Below are positions 19,922-29,996 of a DNA stretch of 64,000 bases, piece after piece (the stretch's first letter is position 1; each line of letters starts with the position of its first letter). The notes beneath the pieces were generated by a model. The model saw only the letters and a program-made list of their open reading frames with translations. It was not told the origin of the DNA and did not search any database. Source of the DNA: Suillus spraguei (taxonomy: Eukaryota; Basidiomycota; Agaricomycetes; Boletales; Suillaceae); NCBI GenBank assembly GCA_016800925.1, contig JABCPU010000103.1, positions 62,001-126,000 of the forward strand, in the 5' to 3' direction. A program made the position numbers and the translations under genes.

Positions 19922-22560
19922 TCAATGTTCTTCCTCAGTATCCTCATCTGACTCATCTGCTTCTTTGTTGTCAAACTGAACAAGTGTTGGCTTTGGAAGT
20001 GTGACCTTGAGTTTTCTAAGCTTTGATTTGGTATATGTTGTGCATCGTCTCTCTAACTTTGCCTTTGCTCGCTCTTCCTCCCATTGCCTCAACTCCTCCT
20101 TGTATTCTTGTCTCCATCCTTCATTTCTCTCAAGCCACTTTTGCATCTTCATCTTTCCATGTCCTCATCAAACCTGCTTGTTCATCCCTTTCTTGCTGAC
20201 GGGCTTCATGTGCTGCTACATCTGCATCTGCTGCAGTGTTGTGATCAATAACTGAATTGTAGAATTCATCTCCAGTGAGGAGTCTCGGTAGTCCATTGCC
20301 TGTTAATTTCTCCTGCTGCTTTCTCACTGACTTTTTTTTCTTCCTGTGCAGCTAGCTGACTTGACAGTGTTTTGCAGTACATCTCCTGCAATACTGCAGT
20401 AGATTGCATCCCATACAAGGCTCCCTTGTAATAATCCTCACACTTGTATGCCTCTCACAATGTATCATGACATGCATGCTCATGTTCTGTTTCAGGCTGA
20501 TAGTCAAGGACCTTGTGTTTCCGTTTGCAAGTTGGTGTGAATGGAGTTTGTATAAACGCAGGGAGCTGATCTCGGGAGGTAACAGGAGTGTTGGATATGA
20601 GAAATGATGCTGATGAAGATGCAAGGCCATCAATGGCTTGTTGTACAAGTGTATTCTGGTGTGTTGTTGTGGCTGGTATTTGATCCTCGTGATACTGACA
20701 GATGATGGTTGCAAGCACTTTGACAGGACTTGGCTGTGAGATTGGCAGATGGCCAATGGAGGATGTTACTAAGCTTGGTGCCATCATATCTTTAGTTACC
20801 ATGTCAGGGTTAAATGGCCAGACACCTGTCTTCGCAAAAGCAGCATGAATTGTCTCAGGCATTAATGCCTTCTTATGGGCCCTGCTATATACAGCAATGA
20901 AATTTGTCTTGTCAAGTTTTCGCCTCTTTGTGCACTCATACTCATCTCTCTCCTGTGTCCAGTAGTGTTTGAGTGGCCCAAACACTACAACATCAAGCCC
21001 TTGGTATATATGGGTGGCGTGTGCTGGGTAACACAAAACTTGAATATTATTCTCTCTTGCATACTCAAGAAATTCTTGGGTGTAATGAGAGTTGTGTCCA
21101 TCAACAAGAAGCAGCCTTGCATATCCATTTAATTTTGCTTGTGTGTTTTTATTGAAATATTCAATCCACAGATGGCCAATGACTCCATCTGTCCAGCCTT
21201 TGGGTGAGTGGGCAATGCTGGATGTAGGTAAGTCCTAGTGTAGCAGATGGCACAGTTTGAACACTTATGAAGCATTGATTGTGTTATCTTGATGCAAATC
21301 TGTTAAAAATGACTGGCCCCTGTAAACTATGGTAGGAGAAATTTCTTCACCATCAGTGCAGATTGTTAACATGACTGTGATATTTTCACAATTGTCATCA
21401 TGTTGCTGATATTGCAATTTCTGATGTGCTGCTCCAATAACTCGTTCCTTCAAGCCTTGTCCTGGCTGAAACCCACTTTCATCAGCAGCCCAGATGCAAT
21501 CCTCTTCAATTTGCTTCTCTTTGAGGGTGTCTCCTAGAAGTTTGTACCATTGCACATTCGTGTTTGGATTGACTGCACGACCTCGAGCAGTGTTACGAAC
21601 TGGGGTGGCGTCACCAGCGACAGTGAAAAGACACAGATGGTCTGCTGGGAAGTTCTACAGTGTCCAGATGAGGACAAGGTGAAAGTACAAGGAACGTGTT
21701 CTGAGAATGATCAAGGGTTTGGCCTCAAAGACAAGTCTAAGAGGTTCTGCGAGAATAGAGACTAAGGCTAAGGAGTGCTTAGACTTAGAGACGATTCAAG
21801 ACGACTTAGGTTGGAGACCTAAGCGAAGGAGATTCCAGGTAAAACCCAGTAAGATTAAAGTAAAGAATCTACTACAAGTACAACGTGCTTAAATAGACCA
21901 ATATGTGCACACGGACCAAGAGAGGCGTGAGAAAGTAAGTGCGTATCCAAATAAGGAAGGCAACTATAGTACAGATGCGTTGAGCATATGAGTCAGAGTC
22001 ATGTGACATGATATACAAGTAAGAAGATAAAGGGGAAATGAATAGGGGCACATACAACTGTAACAAGCAGTATCTAATGAGGAACTCCAATAGTGGCCCA
22101 AAACAGCAGAGTGCCACTGAACAAATCAATCAGACCAGTTTTTGCCAACACCTTTTTCAGGGAAGTTATCACCAAGCCATGCATGCAGTAGAGAACCTAC
22201 ATGGAACTTCAGCTGCTTGTGATTAAGTGGAAAACCTCTCTTTGCAAGTGCAAGGCAATATTCAACAACTTTCTTCTCTTCCTCTGGTATGAGCCATGCA
22301 TTTTTCTCTGCATTGAACCCAGTATGACTTCTCCCTCCTGCAAGATGTCTTTGGACTGTGTCAGCGCTCACAGTCACACATTGCCCTTTCTCCTTCCATT
22401 CCTCTGCCACCTCTGAACAGATGGTCTTCAGTGGTTTCTGTTCCATTTTTGGTTTCTGTAGCTGAGCCGTGTAGACTTCCATGGCATGAGCAATGGCTCT
22501 TTCCCGCTCCTGAGATGCAAGATGTTTTTTCATTGAGACAGACTGTGTGTGTTTAACCAT
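19922..22560 (-). pseudogene. Pogo/Tigger-like DDE transposase, split by a solo LTR
   Basis: N-terminal part 22560-22126: MVKHTQSVSMKKHLASQERE, an HTH-like region (TICSEVAEEW, VSADTVQRHLAGG) and GFPLNHKQLKFHVGSLL, typical of CENP-B/jerky-type transposases. The DDE part follows the LTR: NPNTNVQWYKLLGD, IWAADESGFQPGQG (first catalytic Asp), YSPKGW-type HSPKGWTDGVIGHLWIEY, LLLVDGHNSHYTQEFLEYA (second Asp), CYPAHATHIYQGLD (third Asp), and TGVWPFNPDM. The C-terminal coiled region (QEKLTGNGLP..., 20327-19922) ends in an acidic tail. Damage: the LTR insertion, an in-frame TGA just after KNWSD, and a stop-containing insert of about 50 bp near 21240. Terminal inverted repeats were not found. Dead copy. 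Confidence 0.85.
21591..22065. mobile_element. Solo LTR with 5-bp target-site duplication
   Basis: A 475-bp LTR (TGTTACGAAC...ACTGTAACA) flanked on both sides by AGCAG (21586-21590 and 22066-22070). It is related to the LTR at 18236-18703. It sits inside the DDE transposase reading frame, so it is younger than that insertion. Solo LTRs arise by recombination between the two LTRs of a full element. Confidence 0.93.
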
Positions 22561-23619
22561 CTTGAGAGGTGAATGAGGGTCAACTCAGTACTGAGCCTTG
22601 ATGGACTGAATAGCATGCTCATTCACTATGCTACACTCAACAAACATGCATGGAATACACCAATATCGAAGCTTGATGTAATGATTCTCAATCATGTATC
22701 ATATTCGCACTTATCGGATCTTGCTTATTTGGCTTTGATTACATTGATAAGAGGCCATTCAGACACCCTCCACCAGCAACATTCTGGCAGCATAAATACT
22801 TGTCAGATTGCTTGCAGAATTGAAGGTTATATATTTGGAGGTTGTGCACATGTATTTATGTGATCCCCAAGTCTGATCTTAGTTGTTTTACTTTCAGAGA
22901 CATAAAAAAATGAAAATTCAGTAATAAAACATAACATTGCACAAGCATTGAAGGTATTTTATGCAAATTATTGCTTACCAATACATAGTCATATATATAA
23001 CTCATATGGTAGAGCAAAAAAATTACATGAGATAGTTGACAAAACTAAGTAAAAGCGGTGTATACCACGCTCAGCCACTATCCAAAGGAAGGATGAGAGA
23101 ATGACTATTATTCACCTAAGTAAAAGCGGCATATACCACACTACTACATAGTCAGATATAAAGTAAATATGAATGACAGTAAGTGCATACCTCAGCCACT
23201 ATCCAAAGGAAGGATGAGAGAATGACTGAGGGAAAATTACATGACAAGGGTCCATTATATGATAGAAACGAGCTTGCTAAGACACCATGAGGCTCGCTTG
23301 AGAAATCCCTAACCTCTCCACTATTACGTGTGCACCCGAGCACCTCCAAGGCACACTTAAGCATGCATGTGATTAAGCGTGATGAAGTGCAACAAAATGT
23401 GATGAAGTGCGGTCAAACACAAAAGGCGCAGGAAATGCGAAAGGCACAGGAAGGCACAGGAAAGCACAGTGAGGTGCACACTTCGCCAAAGGTGCAAACC
23501 ATCTGGTTTTGTCAATAGTATCAGACTTGAGTGTGGTGTGAGGCAAATGCAAATGATGGTGAAAAACGCAAATGACGGTGAATGACTGTATTTGTGGTTA
23601 TTTGCTGTATGATCCGATG
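22561..23619. other. Transposon flank and intergenic DNA
   Basis: No gene seen. A 37-bp direct repeat (CTCAGCCACTATCCAAAGGA and on) lies at 23070-23106 and 23191-23227, next to AGTAAAAGCGGTGTATACCA and a variant of it. Positions 23395-23490 are rich in GGCACAGGAAA-like words. Confidence 0.5.
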
Positions 23620-23808
23620 GATCAAAACCCAGGATTAGTATGAGTACACCCATCGGCCCATGGGTTCTTGATAAACGACGCAAGTATCAGAGCTATCAGG
23701 ACTTCTGGATGTCTCCTTTCGGCATTGACATCGTCATCGACATTCACAGCAACCAACACCACAAGCTCATCACCCTTAACAACCCCCATCCCCCGAAATG
23801 CGCCAGTC
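23620..23808. repeat. Dispersed repeat, copy 2 (joined to WD40 E)
   Basis: Second copy of 7330-7514. It ends at CGCCAGTCCAACTCGG, where WD40 locus E begins. Copy 1 continues into different sequence that also contains CCAACTCGG. Confidence 0.7.
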
Positions 23809-23811
23809 CAA

Positions 23812-24561
23812 CTCGGTGTGCCCTTCAAAGGGAATCCCACAGTCTCCAGCGTCGACCCGTCAAACTCGTAGATCGTCTTGGCGACGATCGGAATTGAATT
23901 GAAATGCGGTTATAATAGTTTTGTTTTTGTTTGTCCAGAAAACTGGCGAAGTTTGATTCCTCTGGGTCAGGTTTCCCTTTCTGACATCCAATTTCTGTGA
24001 TTGGATATCCCAGACTTCAAGGCACATCGCCGAACCTGACTTGACTACAAGCTTCTTCGAGTCCGAGGAGAATCGAACAGCGCCCACACAATCGATGCTC
24101 TTGAACGGACCAGCCACGAGTTTGCCAGTCTCCAAGTTCCATATCCGCGCTGTTTGGTCGTCCGATCCGCTAGCTAGCAGCGTGCTATCTGGAAAGATAT
24201 CAACTGTGTTGATATCCCATGAGTGGCCCTCGAATTTTTTCACAATCCCCGTCTCAACCTCACAGGCTTTCAGCTCCCCGCTATTGACATTGTCATCTCC
24301 ACCACCAGCGACAACCCATCGACCATCCCCTGATACCGCTACTGCCCATACATCCTTCTCGCAAATAGCCCGTGCTTCCTGAATCTCTTTACCCGCCTTC
24401 AGATCCCATTGCCGAATAGTCTTGTCCCAAGATCCGCTGATCATTCGCTGATCATCCGGAAAGTAGGATATGGATGAAATCACTTCTCTATGACCCTTCA
24501 GAGTCGTTACCGGTTTCAAAATCGATTTCGTGGTGGCTGCTTTCGTCGATGCAGAAGCCAT
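23812..24561 (-). pseudogene. WD40 locus E, 5' part only
   Basis: Starts MASASTKAATTKSILKP at 24561 and is almost identical to locus C through blade five (CLEVWDIQSQKLDVRKG). Small deletions then break the frame (AFQFNSDRRQDD and a stop near 23860). Homology ends at 23812, fused to the dispersed repeat. It has no final blades, linker or tail, so it is a truncated gene although its promoter block (near 24823) is kept. Confidence 0.78.
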
Positions 24562-24822
24562 AGTTGCGTCTCCGTGAGCAAAACCGGAAGGTAGTTGAGT
24601 ATGGGCAAGGTATTGTTTGGACGTATTCAAAGGGGAGTCTCCTAGTGTCAGTGTGTTATATGACAGACGGTGGCAGCGATTCGAAGATAGCTCTCCTGGT
24701 CAAACCAGACATCAGTGCATCCCGCTGGAAATACCGATGATATTTAGTGTTACCGAGAGATTCCGGTTAGCAGCAATGAACTTGAGGGATAAATTTCTGA
24801 ATGTGAGTGCAGGCGCTGCCTT

Positions 24823-24835
24823 GCTTATATATACC
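24823..24835 (-). promoter_or_regulatory. TATA-like core promoter of locus E
   Basis: TTGCTTATATATACCC, 263 bp upstream of the locus E ATG. Variant of the family block. Confidence 0.45.
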
Positions 24836-25326
24836 CTAACACCTGTGCTGTGCATGGCGCTCTGATTACATTCATCAGATTTTCTCCTCGGTGCTTCTCA
24901 CTGCTCAGCTCACAGCCATGGCTCAAGCGCTCATTGACCAACTGTATTTGTGGTTATTTACTGTACAGGCGGATTGACTACTCGATACACTGCTATGCCT
25001 CGAAACTTCGAATACAGATCCATCTTGTTGCACACCCGATCAATGCCTCCGATCATGGTTACATTCGTACGTCTCTATTATGTTTCGCTTTACGACTATG
25101 TTTACCGTTTACTTACTCGACAGAGACAAGCTCGTCACGAATGTTGAGTTCTCGTTCATGAACTTGAAGGTACGTGGCGGGTATAGGCGAGGTTCTGTAT
25201 CTCCGTCACGTGTAGATGTTACAAGATAAAGCTTTGGGCGAGCCTCCACTTATTACTCAGGTGTACCTAGGTTTATCTATCTGGTTGTACTGTAAAAATA
25301 TTTCTGAGTGTGAGACAGTACAAGAA
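24836..25326. other. Intergenic between kinase F and WD40 E
   Basis: Shared with 28.1-28.2 kb and 29.18-29.25 kb. It contains the stretch after the biotin-ligase fragment but not the fragment itself. No gene. Confidence 0.5.
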
Positions 25327-27764
25327 TTAACGAGGTCTGGACAGTGAGTAAAATTCATTCCTGATCGTTGTGTCAACTCCCTCCGTCGATGGACGGTCCG
25401 AAGGATCAGGAGACCAACATTGTTCGATAAGTTCCCAGTATCGTTCAGCGAACTCAGGATAACGAGCTCGGGAAGGATTTTGCGACTTGGCTATGCAAAG
25501 TACGATAGCAGCATCATTCGTGAGGTGATAATAGGGTACTTTGTTCGTGAGGACCTACGAGTGGAGCTCGTGATATCAATAAGAGGCCAAAATTAGCCCG
25601 GACGTACCTGCAGCATGACACCGCCGAATGAATATACGTCGCTTTGCTCGCTTGGCCGAGCTTGAGAGCCATCCTCCCGCTCTACAAGCAGCTCAGGTGC
25701 CATCCATCGCATATTGCCTTTAAGCACGGACGTCCAGGAAGCCTGAGAAGCACTTATAAACTCGGAATACATCAAAGAAAGGCCGAAGTCAGCAACACAC
25801 GCAGTGCCATCACCATGGATCAGCACGTTAGGCTAGAGCTCACGCATCAATGAAATTGGAACCATCGAGAAGATCGAACTCACCCCAGTGAAGTCACCAT
25901 GAATGACACTGTTGGCGTGAACTATGAGGAGTAGTTATGGCTTGGTCCAGTAACCGTTAAGTCTATCACATACGATATTGCAGACCAGCTATGATGTCTC
26001 TTAGCTAAGTTTTCCATCAGTTTTGTGGTCTACCCAGATACATGAAGAGAGGACTTGCCAACTGGAATCGCCTAACGAGAGTAAGAGCTGCACCCTCGTG
26101 CTCCAAATAGACGGTCAAATTACCATTCTCTGCCCAAGGACTGACTATTGCTATAAATGGGCCGAAACCATAGGTATAACCAAGAACGGGTAGAATATTT
26201 CGATGTTCGAGATTGGCACATATCCTGAGTTCACGCATTATCCTCTATGAAGCGGAGCCCTGTGGTGTAAGGAATAGACTCAGTCCTTCGGTAAAACACT
26301 CGCCTTGATCTTTTTCGTCTTCGCTGCCCCAAGTTGATCCTCAGCATACACCTGCAATGCTTTCACGGCGACCTGCAAAATTATTAAGTTTTAGATGAAT
26401 AGACAAAAGTCGGTAAACGAACTTTGAACGAGCTACTATCTCTTCGGAAGGTGCACTTCCAAATCTCCCCAAACCCACCACGAGCAACAGGATAGTCTCC
26501 GTCCTTGGTGATATATCTTGAGAGGTCTGGGAGCATCGCTTCGATGGAGGGATTCGCTATAGGTATGGGGATATGGGTGGTCTGCGGTGCCCAGGAGGAG
26601 GACGAGTTCCATTTGACTGCCATGATAGCGATAGATAAGTGGTATGACGAGTAAAAGAATGAGATACGCACATTTAATGGATCCCTGCGGGCTGACTTTT
26701 CATGTGCAATAATCTGAAAGGGAAATGTTAGCATACCAACAATAGATATATACAGAAAAAGCATACACGGGCCTGAGCAAAGATGTTGAGTGGAATATCA
26801 CAGATGCAGATATTGAAGTCGTCTTTAGTGTCTGTTGTGTAAGCTAGTTGACGTGAATCAGGCGAAAGGATCAGATAATAAGGATTCTGAACATCAATGT
26901 AGCGAGGAGTTGGCGGGACTCGAAACCCCAGAGCTTGATTGTGTCGTCATAAGAAGTACTAGCAAGGAGAGCACCATCAAATGAAAGTGCTAGACCCGTG
27001 ACAAGTCCGGTGTGCCCTTCAAAGGGAACTCCTACACTCTCCAGCGTCGACGCGTCAAACTCGCAGATAGTCTTGGCGACGTCATATAGATCTGAAACTG
27101 AATCGAATTCAAATGCGGCTATGATCGTTTTGTTTTTGTTTGTCCAGAAAACTGGCGAAAGTGTGATCCTCTGCGGTCAGGTTTCCCTTTCCTGACATCC
27201 AATTTCTGTGATTGGATATCCCAGACTTCAAGGCACATCGCAAAGCTGACTTGACTGCAAGCTTCTTCGAGTCCGAGGAGAATCGAACAGCGCCCACAAA
27301 TCGATGCTCTTGAATGGACCAGCCACGAGTTTGCCAGTCTCCAAGTTCCATATCCGCGCTGTTTGTCGTCCGACCCGCTAGCTAGCAGCGTGCTATCTGC
27401 AAGATATCAACTGTGTTGATATCCCGTGAGTGGCCTTCGAATGTTTTCACAATCCCCGTCTCAACCTCACAGGCTTTCAGCTCCCCGCTATTGCCATTTA
27501 TCTCCACCACCAGTGACAACCCATCGACCATCCCTTGATACCGCTACTGCCCATACATCCTTCTCGCAAATATCCCGTGCTTCCTGAATCTCTTTACCCG
27601 CCTTCAGATCCCATTGCCGAGTAGTCTTGTCCAAGATCCGCTGATATTCGCTGGCCATCCGGAAAGTAGGATATGGATGAAATCCATTCTCCATGACCCT
27701 TCAGAGTCGTTACCGGTTCCAAAATAGATTTCTTGGTGGCTGCTTTCGTCGATGCAGAAGCCAT
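25327..27764 (-). CDS. WD40-kinase fusion, locus F (WD40 frame broken as given)
   Basis: The WD40 exon runs from ATG 27764 (MASASTKAATKKSILEP) to about 26770 but is interrupted by several single-base deletions, for example in the QRISGSWD and QTARIWN blades. The second half is intact: small exon IIAHEKSARRDPLN, linker (AVKWNSSSSWAPQ, ANPSIEAMLPDLS), ITKDGDYPVARGGFGEIW (glycine loop), VAVKALQVYAEDQLGAAK, ILPVLGYTYGFGPFIAIVSP, LRDIIAGLQYLHANSVIHGD (HGD in place of HRD), VADFGLSLM (DFG), WMAPELL and WSPDPSDRPS, with TAA at 25327. The domains suggest a tyrosine-kinase-like Ser/Thr kinase. The intron after GAAKTKKIK starts with GC. Whether the WD40 breaks are real or assembly errors is open. If real, this is a pseudogene. 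Confidence 0.72.
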
Positions 27765-28032
27765 AGTTGCGCCTCTGAGCAAAACCGTAAGGTAGTTGAG
27801 TACGGGCAAGGTATTCTTTGGATGTATTCAAAGGTGAGTCTCCTGGCGTCACTGTGTTATATGACTGACGGTGGCAGCGATTCGGAGATAGCTCCCCTGG
27901 TCAAACAAGACGTCAGTTCATCCCGCTGTAAATACTGATGATATTGTGTTACCGAGAGGTTCCGGTTAGCAGCAATGAACTTGAGGAGCAACAAGGGATA
28001 AATTTTTGAATGTGAGTGCAGGCGCTGCCTTG

Positions 28033-28043
28033 CATATATATAC
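28033..28043 (-). promoter_or_regulatory. TATA-like core promoter of locus F
   Basis: GCCTTGCATATATATACCC, 269 bp upstream of the locus F ATG. Identical to the block of locus G. Confidence 0.55.
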
Positions 28044-28842
28044 CCTAACACGCCCCTTCTGCGTGGCCCACCTGTGCTGTGCACGGCGCTCTAGTTCCAT
28101 TCATCAGATTTTCTCCTCGATGCTTCTCGGCTCACAGCCATGGCTCAAGCGCTCATTGAACAACTGTATTTGTGGTTATTTACTGTACAGGCGGATTGAC
28201 TACTCGATACACTGCCATGCCTCGAAACTTTGAGTACAGATCCATCTTGTTGCACATCCATGATGACGAAGGACCTTCACAGGCTTTCGTTGATCATGCT
28301 GTGGGGTGTTGCTGAGGAGGTTTTCAAGGTACAGGCCCTGCCATTTGTAAGAAAGATCATATGTGGGCATTCATTTCACCCTTCGAGCGTTGAATGCTTA
28401 GACCCCTTTACTCAACCATGCAGCAGACTCCAATCCAATCCCACCTCCACCAATATCACGTCATTTTCCTCGACGTAGACAACAACGGTGCAGGGGAGTT
28501 GCTGCCGAGCGGGGGCGACAATGGGTACAGGTCTCCGGCGCTATGGTAGTAGGTATACGGTGTGTTTCCGTTGTGCTTACTATTAAAATCTTTCTTTCAC
28601 ATAATGAAAAGTCGTGTGTGCTCGTAGGACCATGCACGATGATCAGCTTGTCGCACATAGTAGACTGGCATATTCTGGCGAGTTATCCTAAGACATCGTT
28701 TTTAAAAAATATACAATGCTTCAGCTCAACACACTAGCATAAGAACGGCATGCGTACTTGGCCGCTCAGATCTCAGGTATGGCATGTGTGTTCAAACGAC
28801 GTTTTACAGCTTAAACCATATCTCTCTTTACATTTGGTACAC

Positions 28843-29140
28843 CAACCCAAAGACATAACAGACCTCATACACACATCGCTGCAACCACGGAAAATCGGCA
28901 GGATGCTGGTAAACACGAGTGTTGGCGGTGACGTGGCAGATATAGTAATCGGTATGGTACCTCCGTCTCAAACTCAGTGACATGACACACGCTCAAATTC
29001 ATCATAAAAATAAATAGGAGGCGGTCTCAACGTCCTAAACGCACCTCCCATCGCCTCACTTGCCCAACTCGCATCAACGCCTACTAGGGCTCTCTGTAAA
29101 ACGTGTAGCAGCAGTTCTAGCCTCCTTTGAACGCATATAG
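28843..29140 (+). pseudogene. Biotin-protein ligase gene fragment, copy 1
   Basis: Two plus-strand exon pieces. The first ends RKIGRMLVNTSVGGDVADIV followed by IG. A GT-AG intron (GTATGGTACC...AAATAAATAG) leads to GGGLNVLNAPPIASLAQLAS TPTRAL, followed out of frame by AAVLASFERI. The pattern KIGG-LVNTS...IVIG-G-NV-N-PP--SL then RTAA-VLA-FE matches the biotin-protein ligase (BPL1/HCS) catalytic domain, which attaches biotin to carboxylases. In this copy a one-base deletion (TGTAAAACGTG versus TGTAAGAACGTG in copy 2) adds to the damage. The ATP/biotin loop and N-terminal half are absent, so this is a captured piece, not a gene. No full copy is in the window. Confidence 0.68.
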
Positions 29141-29996
29141 AGGTAAAACGAGGAACAGCCTGAGGGACCTCACCCGTTCACCGATCAATGCCTCCGATCA
29201 TGGTTACATTCGTACGTCTCTATTATGTTTCGCTTTACGTCTATGTTTACCGTTTACTTACTCGACAGAGACCAGCTCGTCACACGAATGAACCGGACTC
29301 CACACCAAAGCTCGCATTGTTGGTATCACTCTCGACCATGTGTCGTTGCGTACTGTTCTGATGGGCGGTGAAGAGTTCATCGATTTATAGCCTGATAGGA
29401 ATAGCTTTGGTATAATGAAGGAATTTATATTGACAAAGAAGGGGTAGGTAGGAGCAATGAGCATGCAGTATTATAAAATCATCAGTCGATCACATTACAC
29501 TGGAAGATACCAGCCTCATTCACACACTAAGATCGATCCCCAACTTGGATCGGCCCCACTGAGCAGAATCTTCAGTGGTCGCAGTTGAACGTCCGAAGCT
29601 CACAAGTGGAGTACTGTGTCATGCAGTTCTACTGCCTCACTGTTCGTGTGAGTCCAACCCTGGCCCCTTAGTAGAATGGGCATCGTTCATGTTCGCCCAA
29701 GCGTGAGGGATGTGAACAAGAAGAGCCCGACATGTTGAAGTGTGTGCTCAGTTGATGCTACAGCGGTGAAGGCGACAGCCTGTGCGATGTATGATATGAT
29801 AATGTTGAGTTCCTGTTCATACACTTCAAGGTGCGTGGTGGGTATGGGCGAGGTCTTGTATCTCTCCGTCGCGTGTGGCTGTGCTCCGATATTACAAGTT
29901 AAAGCTTTGGGCGAGCCTCCACTTACTACACAGTGCTTAGGTTTATCTATCTGGGTGTACTGTAAAAATATTTCTGAGTGTGAGACAGTACAAGAA
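29141..29996. other. Intergenic, duplicated
   Basis: Duplicated at 33.84-34.69 kb and partly at 7.2-7.3 and 10.7-11.2 kb. No protein is conserved across the copies. Confidence 0.5.

Larger units (their letters stand above)
26630..29965. repeat. Tandem segmental duplication, copy 1
   Basis: Near-identical to 31300-34660, offset about 4.67-4.70 kb. It spans the WD40 exon of F, its promoter, the biotin-ligase fragment and downstream non-coding DNA. The kinase exons on either side are also repeated but are mosaics. Confidence 0.9.

Noticed and set aside
22561..23619. Terminal inverted repeats of the pogo-like transposon
   Set aside because: I could not find matching ends on both sides of 19.9-22.6 kb.
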